Origin: Bacteroidota bacterium
GTDB taxonomy: Bacteria > Bacteroidota > Bacteroidia > Bacteroidales > Cfx3-03
DNA length: 8,096 nt
Reading direction: 5' to 3'
NCBI GenBank assembly: GCA_030706265.1
Contig: JAUZOX010000103.1
Coordinates: 1-8,096 of the forward strand
The translations under genes and the position numbers were made by a program. The notes under the pieces were generated by a model, which worked only from the letters and a program-made list of their open reading frames with translations, was not told the DNA's origin and did not search any database. Every line of letters starts with the position of its first letter. The stretch's first letter is position 1. Below, one piece after another: positions 1 through 6,791 of the stretch.

Positions 1-1548
1 AGCTCCATAACGATGCAGAAATGATCTGTTCTTCTCTTCAGATTCAAGACCGGGTGGGCGTAACACCAATGCGGCCAATGCAGGAGATAAGGTCAGCGCA
101 TTTACGGCAGATATCATGATCGCTATAGCCAGGGTGGTTCCAAACTGTTTGTAAAAAACACCCACGGAACCTGTCACAAATGTCACAGGCACAAATACCG
201 ATGCCATGATTAAGGTGATGGAAACGATGGCCCCCGCAATCTCATTCATGGCCACAATGGCCGCCTTCAGCGGTGACTTAAAACCACCTTCGAGTTTTGC
301 ATGTACGGCTTCAACAACCACGATGGCATCATCGACCACAATTCCGATCGCAAGGACCAGTGCGAATAAAGTCAGCAGGTTGACACTGAATCCAAAGAGG
401 TATAAGAAGAAAAAAGTTCCCGTAATTGCTACCGGCACTGCTATCCCATGGATAAGAGTCGACCGGAAGTCGTGCAGGAAGATCAATATCACCAAAAAAA
501 CAAGCAGGAAACATTCCAGGAGCGTCCGCAAGACCTTATCGATTGAAGCATCCAGAAACTGATTGATATCTACCAGATATATAAACTTGACCCCTTGTGG
601 AAACGAGAGTGCTGCCTTTTCGATCACTTTCTTGGATTCTTCAACCACGTCCCTTGCATTGCTTCCGGGGGTCTGGCTGATGGCAATGCCGACTGATTGT
701 TTCCCATCAGTAGCGGAAGAACCGGTATAAGTCATCGTACCCAGTTCTACTCTCGATATATCCTTCAGTCTGAGATAGTGACCATCGGAAGTTGATTTGA
801 TAATGATATTTCCAAATTCTTCCGGTTTCTGCAACCGTCCCTTATAAGTAATGACATATTGAAAACTTTGCTTGTCGTTTTCACCAAACTTACCGGGAGC
901 AGCATCCAGGTTCTGTTCATTCAGCGCTGCCGACACATCGGTAGTGGTGATGCCATAAACCGACATCACATCCGGCTTCAACCAGATACGCATGGAGTAA
1001 GTCAAATCCGAGCCAAAGATATTGGCGCCCCCAACTCCATTGACACGCTGTAATTGTGGAATCACATTTATGGCTGCATAATTCTGTAAAAATTTCTGAT
1101 CATAAACCTGATTATCGCTGTAAAGGGATATAATCAATATGTTGCTGCTTTGTTGTTTTCGTACCGAAACACCGGACCTTATCACATCGGGAGGCAATAA
1201 GCTGGTAGCCGCAGAAACACGGTTCTGGACATCAACAGCTGCTTGATTTGGATTGGTACCAACCGCAAAAAAAACACTGATGGAAGCTGAACCGGTATTG
1301 GTTGCGGAAGAAGTGATATAGGTCATTCCTTCAACACCGTTGATCTGTTGCTCCAGGGGAACGATCACACTTTTAAGGACTACGTCCGCATTGGCGCCGG
1401 CGTAGTTTGCAGAGACTTGCACTGTAGGAGGTGATATATCCGGATATTGCGCTATGGGCAATTTCAGCAGGCCCAAAAAACCCAACAGAACAATGATTAT
1501 TGAAATCACGGTACTTAATACGGGTCGCTCTATGAATCTTTTAAGCAT
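1..1548 (-). CDS. RND-family efflux pump inner-membrane permease (AcrB/HAE1 type), N-terminal 516 residues, cut by the window edge
   Basis: This is the proton-driven inner-membrane pump of a tripartite drug or solvent efflux system. The frame stays open from the ATG at 1548 to base 1. The N-terminus MLKRFIERPVLSTVIS followed by a hydrophobic helix (about 10-28) and LPIAQYPDISPPTVQVSA matches the AcrB opening. The porter region includes YSMRIWLKPD (about 184-193) and LRLKDISRVELG (about 259-270). Helices TM2-TM6 follow at roughly 337-356, 363-385, 390-412, 434-456 and 468-496. TM4 carries LAIGIVVDDAIVVVEAVH with the paired aspartates D406 and D407, equivalent to the AcrB proton-relay pair D407/D408. 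AcrB is about 1,050 residues, so roughly half is present; the missing part is the second porter half and TM7-12. It starts 14 nt after the adaptor stop, so the two are almost surely cotranscribed. Family assignment is firm; substrate is unknown. The start has no clear Shine-Dalgarno sequence. Confidence 0.97.
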   Translation of the reverse strand, partial: MLKRFIERPVLSTVISIIIVLLGFLGLLKLPIAQYPDISPPTVQVSANYAGANADVVLKSVIVPLEQQINGVEGMTYITSSATNTGSASISVFFAVGTNPNQAAVDVQNRVSAATSLLPPDVIRSGVSVRKQQSSNILIISLYSDNQVYDQKFLQNYAAINVIPQLQRVNGVGGANIFGSDLTYSMRIWLKPDVMSVYGITTTDVSAALNEQNLDAAPGKFGENDKQSFQYVITYKGRLQKPEEFGNIIIKSTSDGHYLRLKDISRVELGTMTYTGSSATDGKQSVGIAISQTPGSNARDVVEESKKVIEKAALSFPQGVKFIYLVDINQFLDASIDKVLRTLLECFLLVFLVILIFLHDFRSTLIHGIAVPVAITGTFFFLYLFGFSVNLLTLFALVLAIGIVVDDAIVVVEAVHAKLEGGFKSPLKAAIVAMNEIAGAIVSITLIMASVFVPVTFVTGSVGVFYKQFGTTLAIAIMISAVNALTLSPALAALVLRPPGLESEEKNRSFLHRYGA

Positions 1549-1562
1549 AAAAAACCAACAGG

Positions 1563-2726
1563 TTAATTTTTTTGAGCCGCGTTAACTATACTATCCATTC
1601 TTGCGGGCCTGGGAATGACAAGGGTATTGTCTTTCAAATTGGAACCGTTTATCAATACCCTGTCACCTTTTTTGAGTCCTTCCAAAACAATCAAAAACTG
1701 TCCGTCGTTAGAAGGTTTGGATATGATGGCGGTATTTTTAACCCTGTTTTCCGCTGTAAGAGTGTACACAAATTGCTTGTCTTGTAATTCATAGGATGCA
1801 CTTTGCGGAACGAGCAATGCTGAACTGATCGTGCTGTAAAGTCTTACGGTTGCACTCGCACCACTGTTAATAATGCCGAGTGGATTGGGAAACATGGCTT
1901 TAAAACTGGCGGTCCCGGTTTGTGTATTGATAAAGCCACTGGCGGTTTCGAGCTTTCCGGTCTCCGGATAAAGGGACCCGTCGGCCAGTAATAATCTTGC
2001 AGCAGGGAGATGATTCAATTTCTCCTGTAAGGTATTCCCTGCAACGGCATTTGATAAAGCAAGCAACTGTTTTTCATTCATGGAAAAATAAGCATAGATA
2101 TTGCTTATGTTCGATAAGGTCGTAAGAGGATTGGCTGTGGTGCTGCTCACCAGCGCGCCAATCTTGTATGGAATGGAACCAATGACCCCGTCCAATGGAC
2201 TGTGAAGAATGGTGTATTCCATATTCGTTTTAGCATTTGCCAGATTGGCATTGGCTTGTGCCAGGACTGCTTCCTTAGACTGGAGCGTATATTGAGCAAA
2301 TTCAAGTTCATACTTGCTCACAATCTCTTTTTCAACCAAAGGCTTTACCTTCTCCACATTCTTTTCAGCAACATCCACATCAGCCCGGGCAATCTTTATG
2401 GCGGCGTTGGCGCTGACGATTGCCTGCTCATACTGTGGGTTTTTTATCTTGAATAACAACTGCCCCTTTTTAACGATGGCGCCTTCCGGAACATAAATTT
2501 CTTCAAGATAGCCATCCACCATCGGCCTTATCTCAACGATATCCTCTCCCTGTATCGTTGCCGGATAATCATCATAGATCGTAGCATCTTGCGGCTGCAT
2601 CAAAATAAAGGCATAATCTTTTATCGCATCTGCCTTTACCTTCTTCTTTGTTTCACCACATGATAACAAAAGCAAAACAACGAATAAAGCTTCAATAATC
2701 CTTTTTATATTGACGTACGCGATCAT
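1563..2726 (-). CDS. RND efflux periplasmic adaptor (membrane fusion protein, AcrA/HlyD family), lipoprotein
   Basis: The 387-residue protein bridges the inner-membrane RND pump and an outer-membrane channel. It has a lipoprotein signal: a hydrophobic stretch at 13-21 ends in LLSC, so C23 is the predicted lipidated residue. Domains in order are: first half of the lipoyl/biotinyl domain, about 62-97 (VDGYLEEIYVPEGAIVKKGQ); an Ala/Lys/Glu-rich coiled-coil hairpin, about 98-170; the second lipoyl half, about 172-205 (ILHSPLDGVIGSIPYKIGALV); a beta-barrel, about 208-295; and a membrane-proximal domain, about 300-372 (LKKGDRVLINGSNLKDNTLV). Length and layout are normal for an AcrA-type adaptor. 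It is the first gene of the operon with the pump. The ATG at 2726 is the first in frame and gives a proper signal peptide. Upstream lies the divergent gap with the palindrome described separately; I could not find a convincing promoter box for this gene. Confidence 0.95.
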   Translation of the reverse strand: MIAYVNIKRIIEALFVVLLLLSCGETKKKVKADAIKDYAFILMQPQDATIYDDYPATIQGEDIVEIRPMVDGYLEEIYVPEGAIVKKGQLLFKIKNPQYEQAIVSANAAIKIARADVDVAEKNVEKVKPLVEKEIVSKYELEFAQYTLQSKEAVLAQANANLANAKTNMEYTILHSPLDGVIGSIPYKIGALVSSTTANPLTTLSNISNIYAYFSMNEKQLLALSNAVAGNTLQEKLNHLPAARLLLADGSLYPETGKLETASGFINTQTGTASFKAMFPNPLGIINSGASATVRLYSTISSALLVPQSASYELQDKQFVYTLTAENRVKNTAIISKPSNDGQFLIVLEGLKKGDRVLINGSNLKDNTLVIPRPARMDSIVNAAQKN

Positions 2727-2793
2727 CTTGCATCAAACAAAAAATTCATCAGTTCCTTACTATCTTACATTTGAAATGCCATCACCCATGAAA

Positions 2794-2830
2794 CATGATT
2801 GCTCCTGCTCATTCCCGGCATGGAATCATG
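2794..2830. repeat. Inverted repeat CATGATT / AATCATG overlapping the palindrome
   Basis: CATGATT at 2794-2800 is the exact inverse of AATCATG at 2824-2830, with 23 bp between. The right copy lies inside the left arm of the 21-bp palindrome. A smaller inverted repeat, ATTCC (2811-2815) and GGAAT (2822-2826), sits between with a 6-nt loop. Together they could mean an extra half-site for the same regulator, but short repeats like these also arise by chance. Confidence 0.3.
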
Positions 2831-2843
2831 ACTGTCATCATTC
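2823..2843. promoter_or_regulatory. 21-bp imperfect palindrome, candidate operator between the efflux operon and the lipoprotein gene
   Basis: The left arm GAATCATGAC, a central T at 2833 and the right arm GTCATCATTC are reverse complements except at one symmetric position (C2827 against C2839). The core ATGAC-T-GTCAT is perfect. The site lies 97 nt upstream of the adaptor start and about 79 nt upstream of the -7-like box of the divergent gene. Efflux operons are often controlled by dimeric repressors bound to such sites, so an operator is a fair inference. No regulator gene is in the window, and the binding protein is unknown. Confidence 0.45.
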
Positions 2844-2921
2844 AGACATCCTAAAATTCCTTGCCCTGTGCAAAAAAATAAGAGAGTTTTGAAATTATTC
2901 AATCGGAAACAACAAACGCAT

Positions 2922-2929
2922 TATCTTTG
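2922..2929 (+). promoter_or_regulatory. Candidate Bacteroidota -7 promoter box TATCTTTG
   Basis: TATCTTTG fits the Bacteroidota -7 consensus TAnnTTTG exactly and ends 20 nt before the lipoprotein start at 2950. A matching -33 TTTG is not present at the usual 19-21 nt spacing; the nearest, at 2888-2891, is about 30 nt away. The implied leader is very short. Confidence 0.45.
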
Positions 2930-2949
2930 TTCATCAAACATTTTCAGCT

Positions 2950-3558
2950 ATGCATCACAAAATCGTTTCAACCCTGTTCACATTGATCCTGATCACGTTG
3001 GTTGCCTGTAATAATCATCCTGCAAAAAACACTACCAATCAACAGACCGATCGTCAAACGGCCAGGGAAAAAGAGATCGCAGACAGCATAGCGACGGATA
3101 GCACGTTGATACTGAACAAGGACAGCCAGGAAGCAGTCTATCGGCCATCCTCATTAAGCAGTTTTAAGACCGCCTATAACCAGGTCTTTAATTTCGCTTT
3201 TGAACTCCCCAAACAATGGCGTGCCATAGATGCAAGCACAATCGGAGATGGCTATTATATTTTTACGGGTAAAAAGTTCACCGATATCCGGATTTATGGG
3301 GAGATGATCACTCCTGTGAACGAAAAGGTACTCGCAGAATTGGATTCCAATGACTTCAACAAAATTGAAAAATTTACTTTTGATGATGGAAGCCGGGGAC
3401 TTAAACTTTCCGGAAGGGTTTACCGGATGTACATTAAGGATCACGGTAAAATCAGGATCTCCTTGTATGTAAAAGCTAGAAAAAACTGGCTCCAGAAAAA
3501 CGACGTCTATCTGGAACACATGGCCCAAAGCATACGTCAGATACATAAAACAAAATAA
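2950..3558 (+). CDS. Hypothetical lipoprotein, 202 residues
   Basis: I do not recognise a named family. The N-terminus is a clear lipoprotein signal: MHHK, a hydrophobic core at about 5-18, then LVAC, so C20 is the predicted lipidated residue. A polar, Asn/Thr/Gln-rich linker follows at about 21-45. The likely folded part spans about 75-198. It has alternating short hydrophobic strands, including FAFELPKQW (82-90), GDGYYIFTG (99-107), FDDGSRGLKLSGRVYRMY (144-161) and a C-terminal helix HMAQSIRQIH (190-199). The pattern of 'polypeptide start with F.lPk.W, glycine-rich strand, terminal S-I-R helix' recalls PsbP/DUF1795-like lipoproteins, but this is only a resemblance. It lies divergent to the efflux operon and 51 nt before the exonuclease gene, which may be read through from here. 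Localisation to a membrane facing the periplasm is inferred from the lipobox. Confidence 0.85.
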   Translation: MHHKIVSTLFTLILITLVACNNHPAKNTTNQQTDRQTAREKEIADSIATDSTLILNKDSQEAVYRPSSLSSFKTAYNQVFNFAFELPKQWRAIDASTIGDGYYIFTGKKFTDIRIYGEMITPVNEKVLAELDSNDFNKIEKFTFDDGSRGLKLSGRVYRMYIKDHGKIRISLYVKARKNWLQKNDVYLEHMAQSIRQIHKTK

Positions 3559-3574
3559 ATCAGACTACTGCAAT

Positions 3575-3582
3575 TATCTTCA
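3575..3582 (+). promoter_or_regulatory. Possible -7 promoter box TATCTTCA before the exonuclease gene
   Basis: TATCTTCA matches the first six positions of TAnnTTTG and lies 27 nt before the start at 3610. It resembles the boxes at 2922-2929 (plus) and 5572-5579 (minus). No -33 element is visible. Confidence 0.25.
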
Positions 3583-3609
3583 TCCTATAAAATCTCCCAA
3601 AAACCAGTT

Positions 3610-4236
3610 ATGTTATATCTTGTCCTTGACCTCGAAATGAGTGGTCCTGATCCTGAATGGAATGAAGTGGTACAAATTGGCGCCGTACTGTGCAACGAAG
3701 AATGGGAAGAACTGGGACGGTTCTTAACGAATGTATATCCCGAAAACACCGCAAGCTTCTCGACCCCCTCTCAGAAAATCCACGACTTGTCGCTTGCGGA
3801 TCTTCAGGATGCCCCCATGATGTTTGAAGCGATTGAAAAATTTGAGGGTTGGATCATGGAAACCATCAAATACAAGGGGACTGACAAACAAAACGTATTT
3901 AAGAAAATTGCGATCTGTGGACAAAGCGTCATTTACGACATCAACTTTCTGCGTGCCGCCTATCGCAAGCAGAAAGTCGACTGGTACTTCTCATACACAC
4001 AACTCGATTTGCATCAGCTCAGTTTCTTCCTCTTTAAAATTTTAGAAGCCAATAGCTATGATGTACCCCGTAACAGGAGTCTGGGTTCTGTTGCCAGTTA
4101 TTTTGGTCTCGAAAGAGAAAACGAGACCCACAATGCACTCGAAGATTCATTGCTCACCAAAGATTGCCTTGCAGCAGTGATGAGCTATATTCCTTATCTG
4201 ATGCTTGACGAAGATGCAATGGATGAAAATGATTAA
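3610..4236 (+). CDS. DEDDh-type 3'-5' exonuclease-domain protein (RNase T / DnaQ / oligoribonuclease superfamily)
   Basis: The 208-residue protein is predicted to remove nucleotides from 3' ends using two metal ions; whether the substrate is RNA or DNA cannot be read from sequence. All catalytic residues can be placed: D7 and E9 in VLDLEMSG (Exo I), D110 in the Exo II segment ICGQSVIYDINFLRAAYRK, and H174 with D179 in HNALED (Exo III, the DEDDh form). IHDLS at 57-61 fits the conserved turn after strand three in DnaQ-like folds. The opening DLEMSGPDPEWNEVVQIGA resembles oligoribonuclease (DLEMTGLDP), yet the protein is somewhat longer than Orn and ends in an acidic tail (MLDEDAMDEND). No extra domain or signal is seen, so it is cytoplasmic. 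It converges on the peptide transporter gene and their stop codons overlap. It could be a generic exonuclease-domain protein rather than a true Orn. Confidence 0.9.
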   Translation: MLYLVLDLEMSGPDPEWNEVVQIGAVLCNEEWEELGRFLTNVYPENTASFSTPSQKIHDLSLADLQDAPMMFEAIEKFEGWIMETIKYKGTDKQNVFKKIAICGQSVIYDINFLRAAYRKQKVDWYFSYTQLDLHQLSFFLFKILEANSYDVPRNRSLGSVASYFGLERENETHNALEDSLLTKDCLAAVMSYIPYLMLDEDAMDEND

Positions 4237-5552
4237 TCACGTCCATGCATCATTCCTAAAAGCTTTCCTGAAATCAGGAAGACGACAAAACCGAGTACAA
4301 TAACGAATCCGGCTACCCCTCCAAATATCAAACCTGGTCCAAGCTGATCGATGAAACTGGCAATGACGCCTCCGATCACGTGAGCAAGGAATGAACTGAG
4401 GAACCACACGCCCATAAACATCGAGACCATATAGGCTGGCGCCAGCTTTGTCACCATCGATAACCCGATCGGAGAAAGCATCAGTTCGCCAATGGTATGA
4501 AACAAATAAGCCATGATCAGCCAAAGCATGCTAGCCTTAGGAGCCCCGCCGCTAAGTTGTGCAACCGCACCCAGCATAAAAAGAAATCCGATTCCCAGGA
4601 ATATCATGCCGATTCCCATCTTGATCGGAGTAGAGGGGTTCTTCCCTATCTTGCTAAGTTTTATCCAGAGATAGGAAAAAGGAAATCCAAGTAAAAGCAC
4701 CAGTAAGGGGTTGACACTTTGAAACCAGGGTGTCTGAATTTCAAATCCCAATACGTTACGGTTAATATATTTTTCTGTAAACAACGTCATTGAACTACCG
4801 GCTTGTTCATAACCCGCCCAGAAAAAAGTAACAAAGAACAATAAAACAAAAATCACTGAGATTCTGTCTTTTTCTTCTTTAGTCAGCGGTGATACTTCTA
4901 CATTATTTTGGATGCGTTGTTTAGCCTTGGGTTCTTTACCAACGGCACCCAAGACTCCCGGAGCCAGAATCCAATAGGAAACCATGCTGATAACGACTGC
5001 CACAGAGGCGAGCATAAAACCGGCACGATATCCATAAAACGCGGCTACGGCGCCACAAATTATTGGAGCCAGAAAAACCGCACCATTGAACAGCTGATAA
5101 TAGATGGTAAAGGCACTATCACGTCTTGAATCGCCCTGCTGGTAGAGGTCGCCTATCATGGCTACAACAGTTGGCTTAAAGAATCCGTTACCAACTGCAA
5201 TAAGTGTCAAACCGGTGATAAAAGGCATCAGCGTGTTATTGATCGACAAGATCAAAAGCCCAGTAAAGATCAGCACTCCACCGATGGTTACCGAACGTCG
5301 CTCGCCAATCAACCTGTCGGCGACAATCCCCCCAAAGAAAGGAAACAGATAGCACAATCCGTTAAACAGGCCATATACCAAGCCTGATGTTTTATCCGAG
5401 AAGTTCATTCCCGAAAGCTGATCAAAGACTTTATGGGTCATATAGAGCATTAAAAGAGCCCGCATACCATAATATGAAAACCGTTCGCCTGCGGCGGTTG
5501 CAGCAAGCAGATATAATGCCGGAGGATGTTTTTGTGATATTTCCTTACTCAT
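4233..5552 (-). CDS. POT/PTR-family proton-coupled di/tripeptide transporter (MFS)
   Basis: This 439-residue inner-membrane protein should import small peptides with protons. Family signatures are plain: GERFSYYGMRALLMLYMT in TM1 (22-39), FGGIVADRLIGERRSV (73-88) in the TM2-TM3 loop, GNGFFKPT in TM4 with K126, FWAGYEQAGSS (244-254) in TM7 and GELMLSPIGLS (355-365) in TM10 with E356. K126 and E356 correspond to residues that bind peptide or couple protons in studied bacterial POTs. Hydrophobicity suggests 12 helices; it is shorter than the usual 480-510 because it lacks the extra HA/HB helix pair typical of many bacterial members. One oddity: the ExxERFxYY motif reads AAGERFSYY, so the first glutamate is A20. 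The start ATG at 5552 places the TM1 motif at the normal distance. Its stop TAA (4235-4233) overlaps the convergent exonuclease stop. Confidence 0.95.
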   Translation of the reverse strand: MSKEISQKHPPALYLLAATAAGERFSYYGMRALLMLYMTHKVFDQLSGMNFSDKTSGLVYGLFNGLCYLFPFFGGIVADRLIGERRSVTIGGVLIFTGLLILSINNTLMPFITGLTLIAVGNGFFKPTVVAMIGDLYQQGDSRRDSAFTIYYQLFNGAVFLAPIICGAVAAFYGYRAGFMLASVAVVISMVSYWILAPGVLGAVGKEPKAKQRIQNNVEVSPLTKEEKDRISVIFVLLFFVTFFWAGYEQAGSSMTLFTEKYINRNVLGFEIQTPWFQSVNPLLVLLLGFPFSYLWIKLSKIGKNPSTPIKMGIGMIFLGIGFLFMLGAVAQLSGGAPKASMLWLIMAYLFHTIGELMLSPIGLSMVTKLAPAYMVSMFMGVWFLSSFLAHVIGGVIASFIDQLGPGLIFGGVAGFVIVLGFVVFLISGKLLGMMHGRD

Positions 5553-5777
5553 CGTTTCTTTATTTAGCCGACGAAGATATTAAAGTTCTGGAAAAGTCGA
5601 AAACATTCATTGGATTTAAACAGATTCCATAGACATTGTCGAACTTTCCAATTATTGCACGGAAATGCCTTGTCCTAAACTTCGTTTCGCTAAAAAGAGG
5701 AAGGACTTTCGAAATGGAAGTCAAAAAGCAGGACGCCCAGAAAAAGCGACTCATATAATTTTTTAAAAAGTTGATTT
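5553..5777. other. 225-bp intergenic stretch between the helix-hairpin-helix gene and the peptide transporter
   Basis: It contains the transporter promoter candidate and nothing else I can name. The AT-rich tract at 5758-5770 just after the upstream gene stop has no GC stem, so it is not a convincing terminator. A loose inverted repeat (ACTTCGTTTCG near 5679-5689 against CGAAATGGAAGT near 5710-5721) has an indel. A 64-codon minus-strand open frame crosses the region but shows no features of a real gene. Confidence 0.5.
5572..5579 (-). promoter_or_regulatory. Candidate -7 promoter box TATCTTCG for the peptide transporter
   Basis: On the minus strand TATCTTCG lies 19 nt upstream of the ATG at 5552 and matches TAnnTTTG at all but one fixed position. 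An upstream TTTTCG at 5603-5598 lies 18 nt away and could be a weak -33 element. Confidence 0.4.
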
Positions 5778-6719
5778 TTATTCCAGTACGATGAGATAAG
5801 GAGATAATTGACTGAACTTTTCAGGAGTCATCCCCGGCAGCAACCTGACTTCATCAACCGATCTGAATCGCAAATGCTTAACCCGATAATCGGCGATGGC
5901 CTTTGCAAGGTAATAACTAATGTAGGGATGCTTTTTTAAAGTAGCAAGCGAGCATTGATTGATATCCATCCGTTTAACCAGATCGGGATCCACTTTGACA
6001 TAGGGCAAAATCACTTGATAAAGCGTGGAATCGAGCCCATAAACCTCCAGTAGCTGCTCTCTCGCCGCATATCCTCCCAGTAAATCCCTGAAACGAAGAA
6101 TGCGCTTTGCAAAGACAGGACCTATGCCCCTCAATGCGTCAAGCCCGGCTGAATCAACGCTGTTCAGTTCTACTGTCTCCACAGGTGGTCTGTAGGGCTG
6201 TATGTTTTTAAAAGGAGATGTGCCAAAAGCCGATTGCGGCTTTTGAGGGATCACAATGAAAGGCTCCAACGCCTTGTATTGCGAAGGGGACAGACCATAT
6301 ATTTTCTGAAGGTCCTCCTTCTGCCAGAAACGGCCTCCCTTGGCCCGATAATGTAAAATGATCCCGGTGAGCTTCCCTGAAAGTCCCATCTTAAGCCATC
6401 CCTTTTCATCCAAGGTATTGGGATCAAAAGGAAAAGGAGTCAGCAGCCGGGACTGTTCATTCCCCCTATTATAATTGAAGGCATTTCCGGTATTGGTGCC
6501 CTTGTATGAATCCGACCGATAAAATCCGGAACTATCTATCTGGGCTTCAAACGCCCTGACTTCTTTTGCAAAAGCAACCGTGTCAATCGCCGGCCGACCG
6601 GGTTGGAGTCTTGAAAAGATCAGCATGCCATAAACCAATATGATTGCAGCAAAAAGAATCAGCATGGCCCTCTGCTCTCCCCGGTTCAGATAAAAAAAAT
6701 CTTTCCACCCTTTCGACAT
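5778..6719 (-). CDS. Membrane-anchored helix-hairpin-helix protein with three HhH units (ComEA-like)
   Basis: The 313-residue protein starts with a positively charged stretch (MSKGWKDFFYLNRGEQR), then one transmembrane helix at about 18-36, a polar linker to about 95, and three repeats of a helix-hairpin-helix unit at about 98-143, 185-229 and 251-297. Each unit has the pattern 'D/N-x-N/S...L...A-x-I-x-x-(Y/F)R...(E/D)-L/V...Y-G-L or L-P-G-M'. Only the middle one keeps a classic hairpin, LRGIGPVFAKRILRFRD; the first reads MGLSGKLTGIILHYR and the third KHPYISYYLAKAIADYR. HhH units bind DNA backbone without sequence preference. ComEA uses the same fold on the outer face of the inner membrane in DNA uptake, and the charge pattern here predicts the same orientation. 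A role in DNA uptake is inference; no other competence gene is visible. The gene follows the DUF2851 gene by 72 nt on the same strand. GGAAAG shortly before the ATG is a weak ribosome binding site. Confidence 0.88.
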   Translation of the reverse strand: MSKGWKDFFYLNRGEQRAMLILFAAIILVYGMLIFSRLQPGRPAIDTVAFAKEVRAFEAQIDSSGFYRSDSYKGTNTGNAFNYNRGNEQSRLLTPFPFDPNTLDEKGWLKMGLSGKLTGIILHYRAKGGRFWQKEDLQKIYGLSPSQYKALEPFIVIPQKPQSAFGTSPFKNIQPYRPPVETVELNSVDSAGLDALRGIGPVFAKRILRFRDLLGGYAAREQLLEVYGLDSTLYQVILPYVKVDPDLVKRMDINQCSLATLKKHPYISYYLAKAIADYRVKHLRFRSVDEVRLLPGMTPEKFSQLSPYLIVLE

Positions 6720-6791
6720 GTCTTTCCGATTAATTTGAGCAACTAAACCAATCTATTACAACATCAAACCGAACTTCACATTATTTACTGC

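Noticed and set aside
206..562. 118-codon plus-strand open frame
   Set aside because: It lies wholly antisense to the RND pump, whose frame is continuous and matches AcrB throughout; its product is a low-complexity Thr/Ala/Lys string.
2761..2768. TATCTTAC on the plus strand as a promoter box
   Set aside because: No gene start follows at a fitting distance, and the last two bases miss the consensus.
2710..2892. 60-codon plus-strand open frame in the divergent gap
   Set aside because: It overlaps the adaptor start and the palindrome, has no start context, and its composition looks random.
5560..5754. 64-codon minus-strand open frame before the peptide transporter
   Set aside because: It has no recognisable motif, signal or membrane helix, runs over the transporter's promoter candidate and ends 8 bp before the transporter start.
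5758..5770. AT tract after the HhH gene as an intrinsic terminator
   Set aside because: There is no GC-rich stem next to the T-run, only A/T self-complementarity.
6748..6755. TAGATTGG on the minus strand as a promoter for the HhH gene
   Set aside because: It misses one consensus base and has no -33 element at the right spacing; cotranscription with the DUF2851 gene is simpler.
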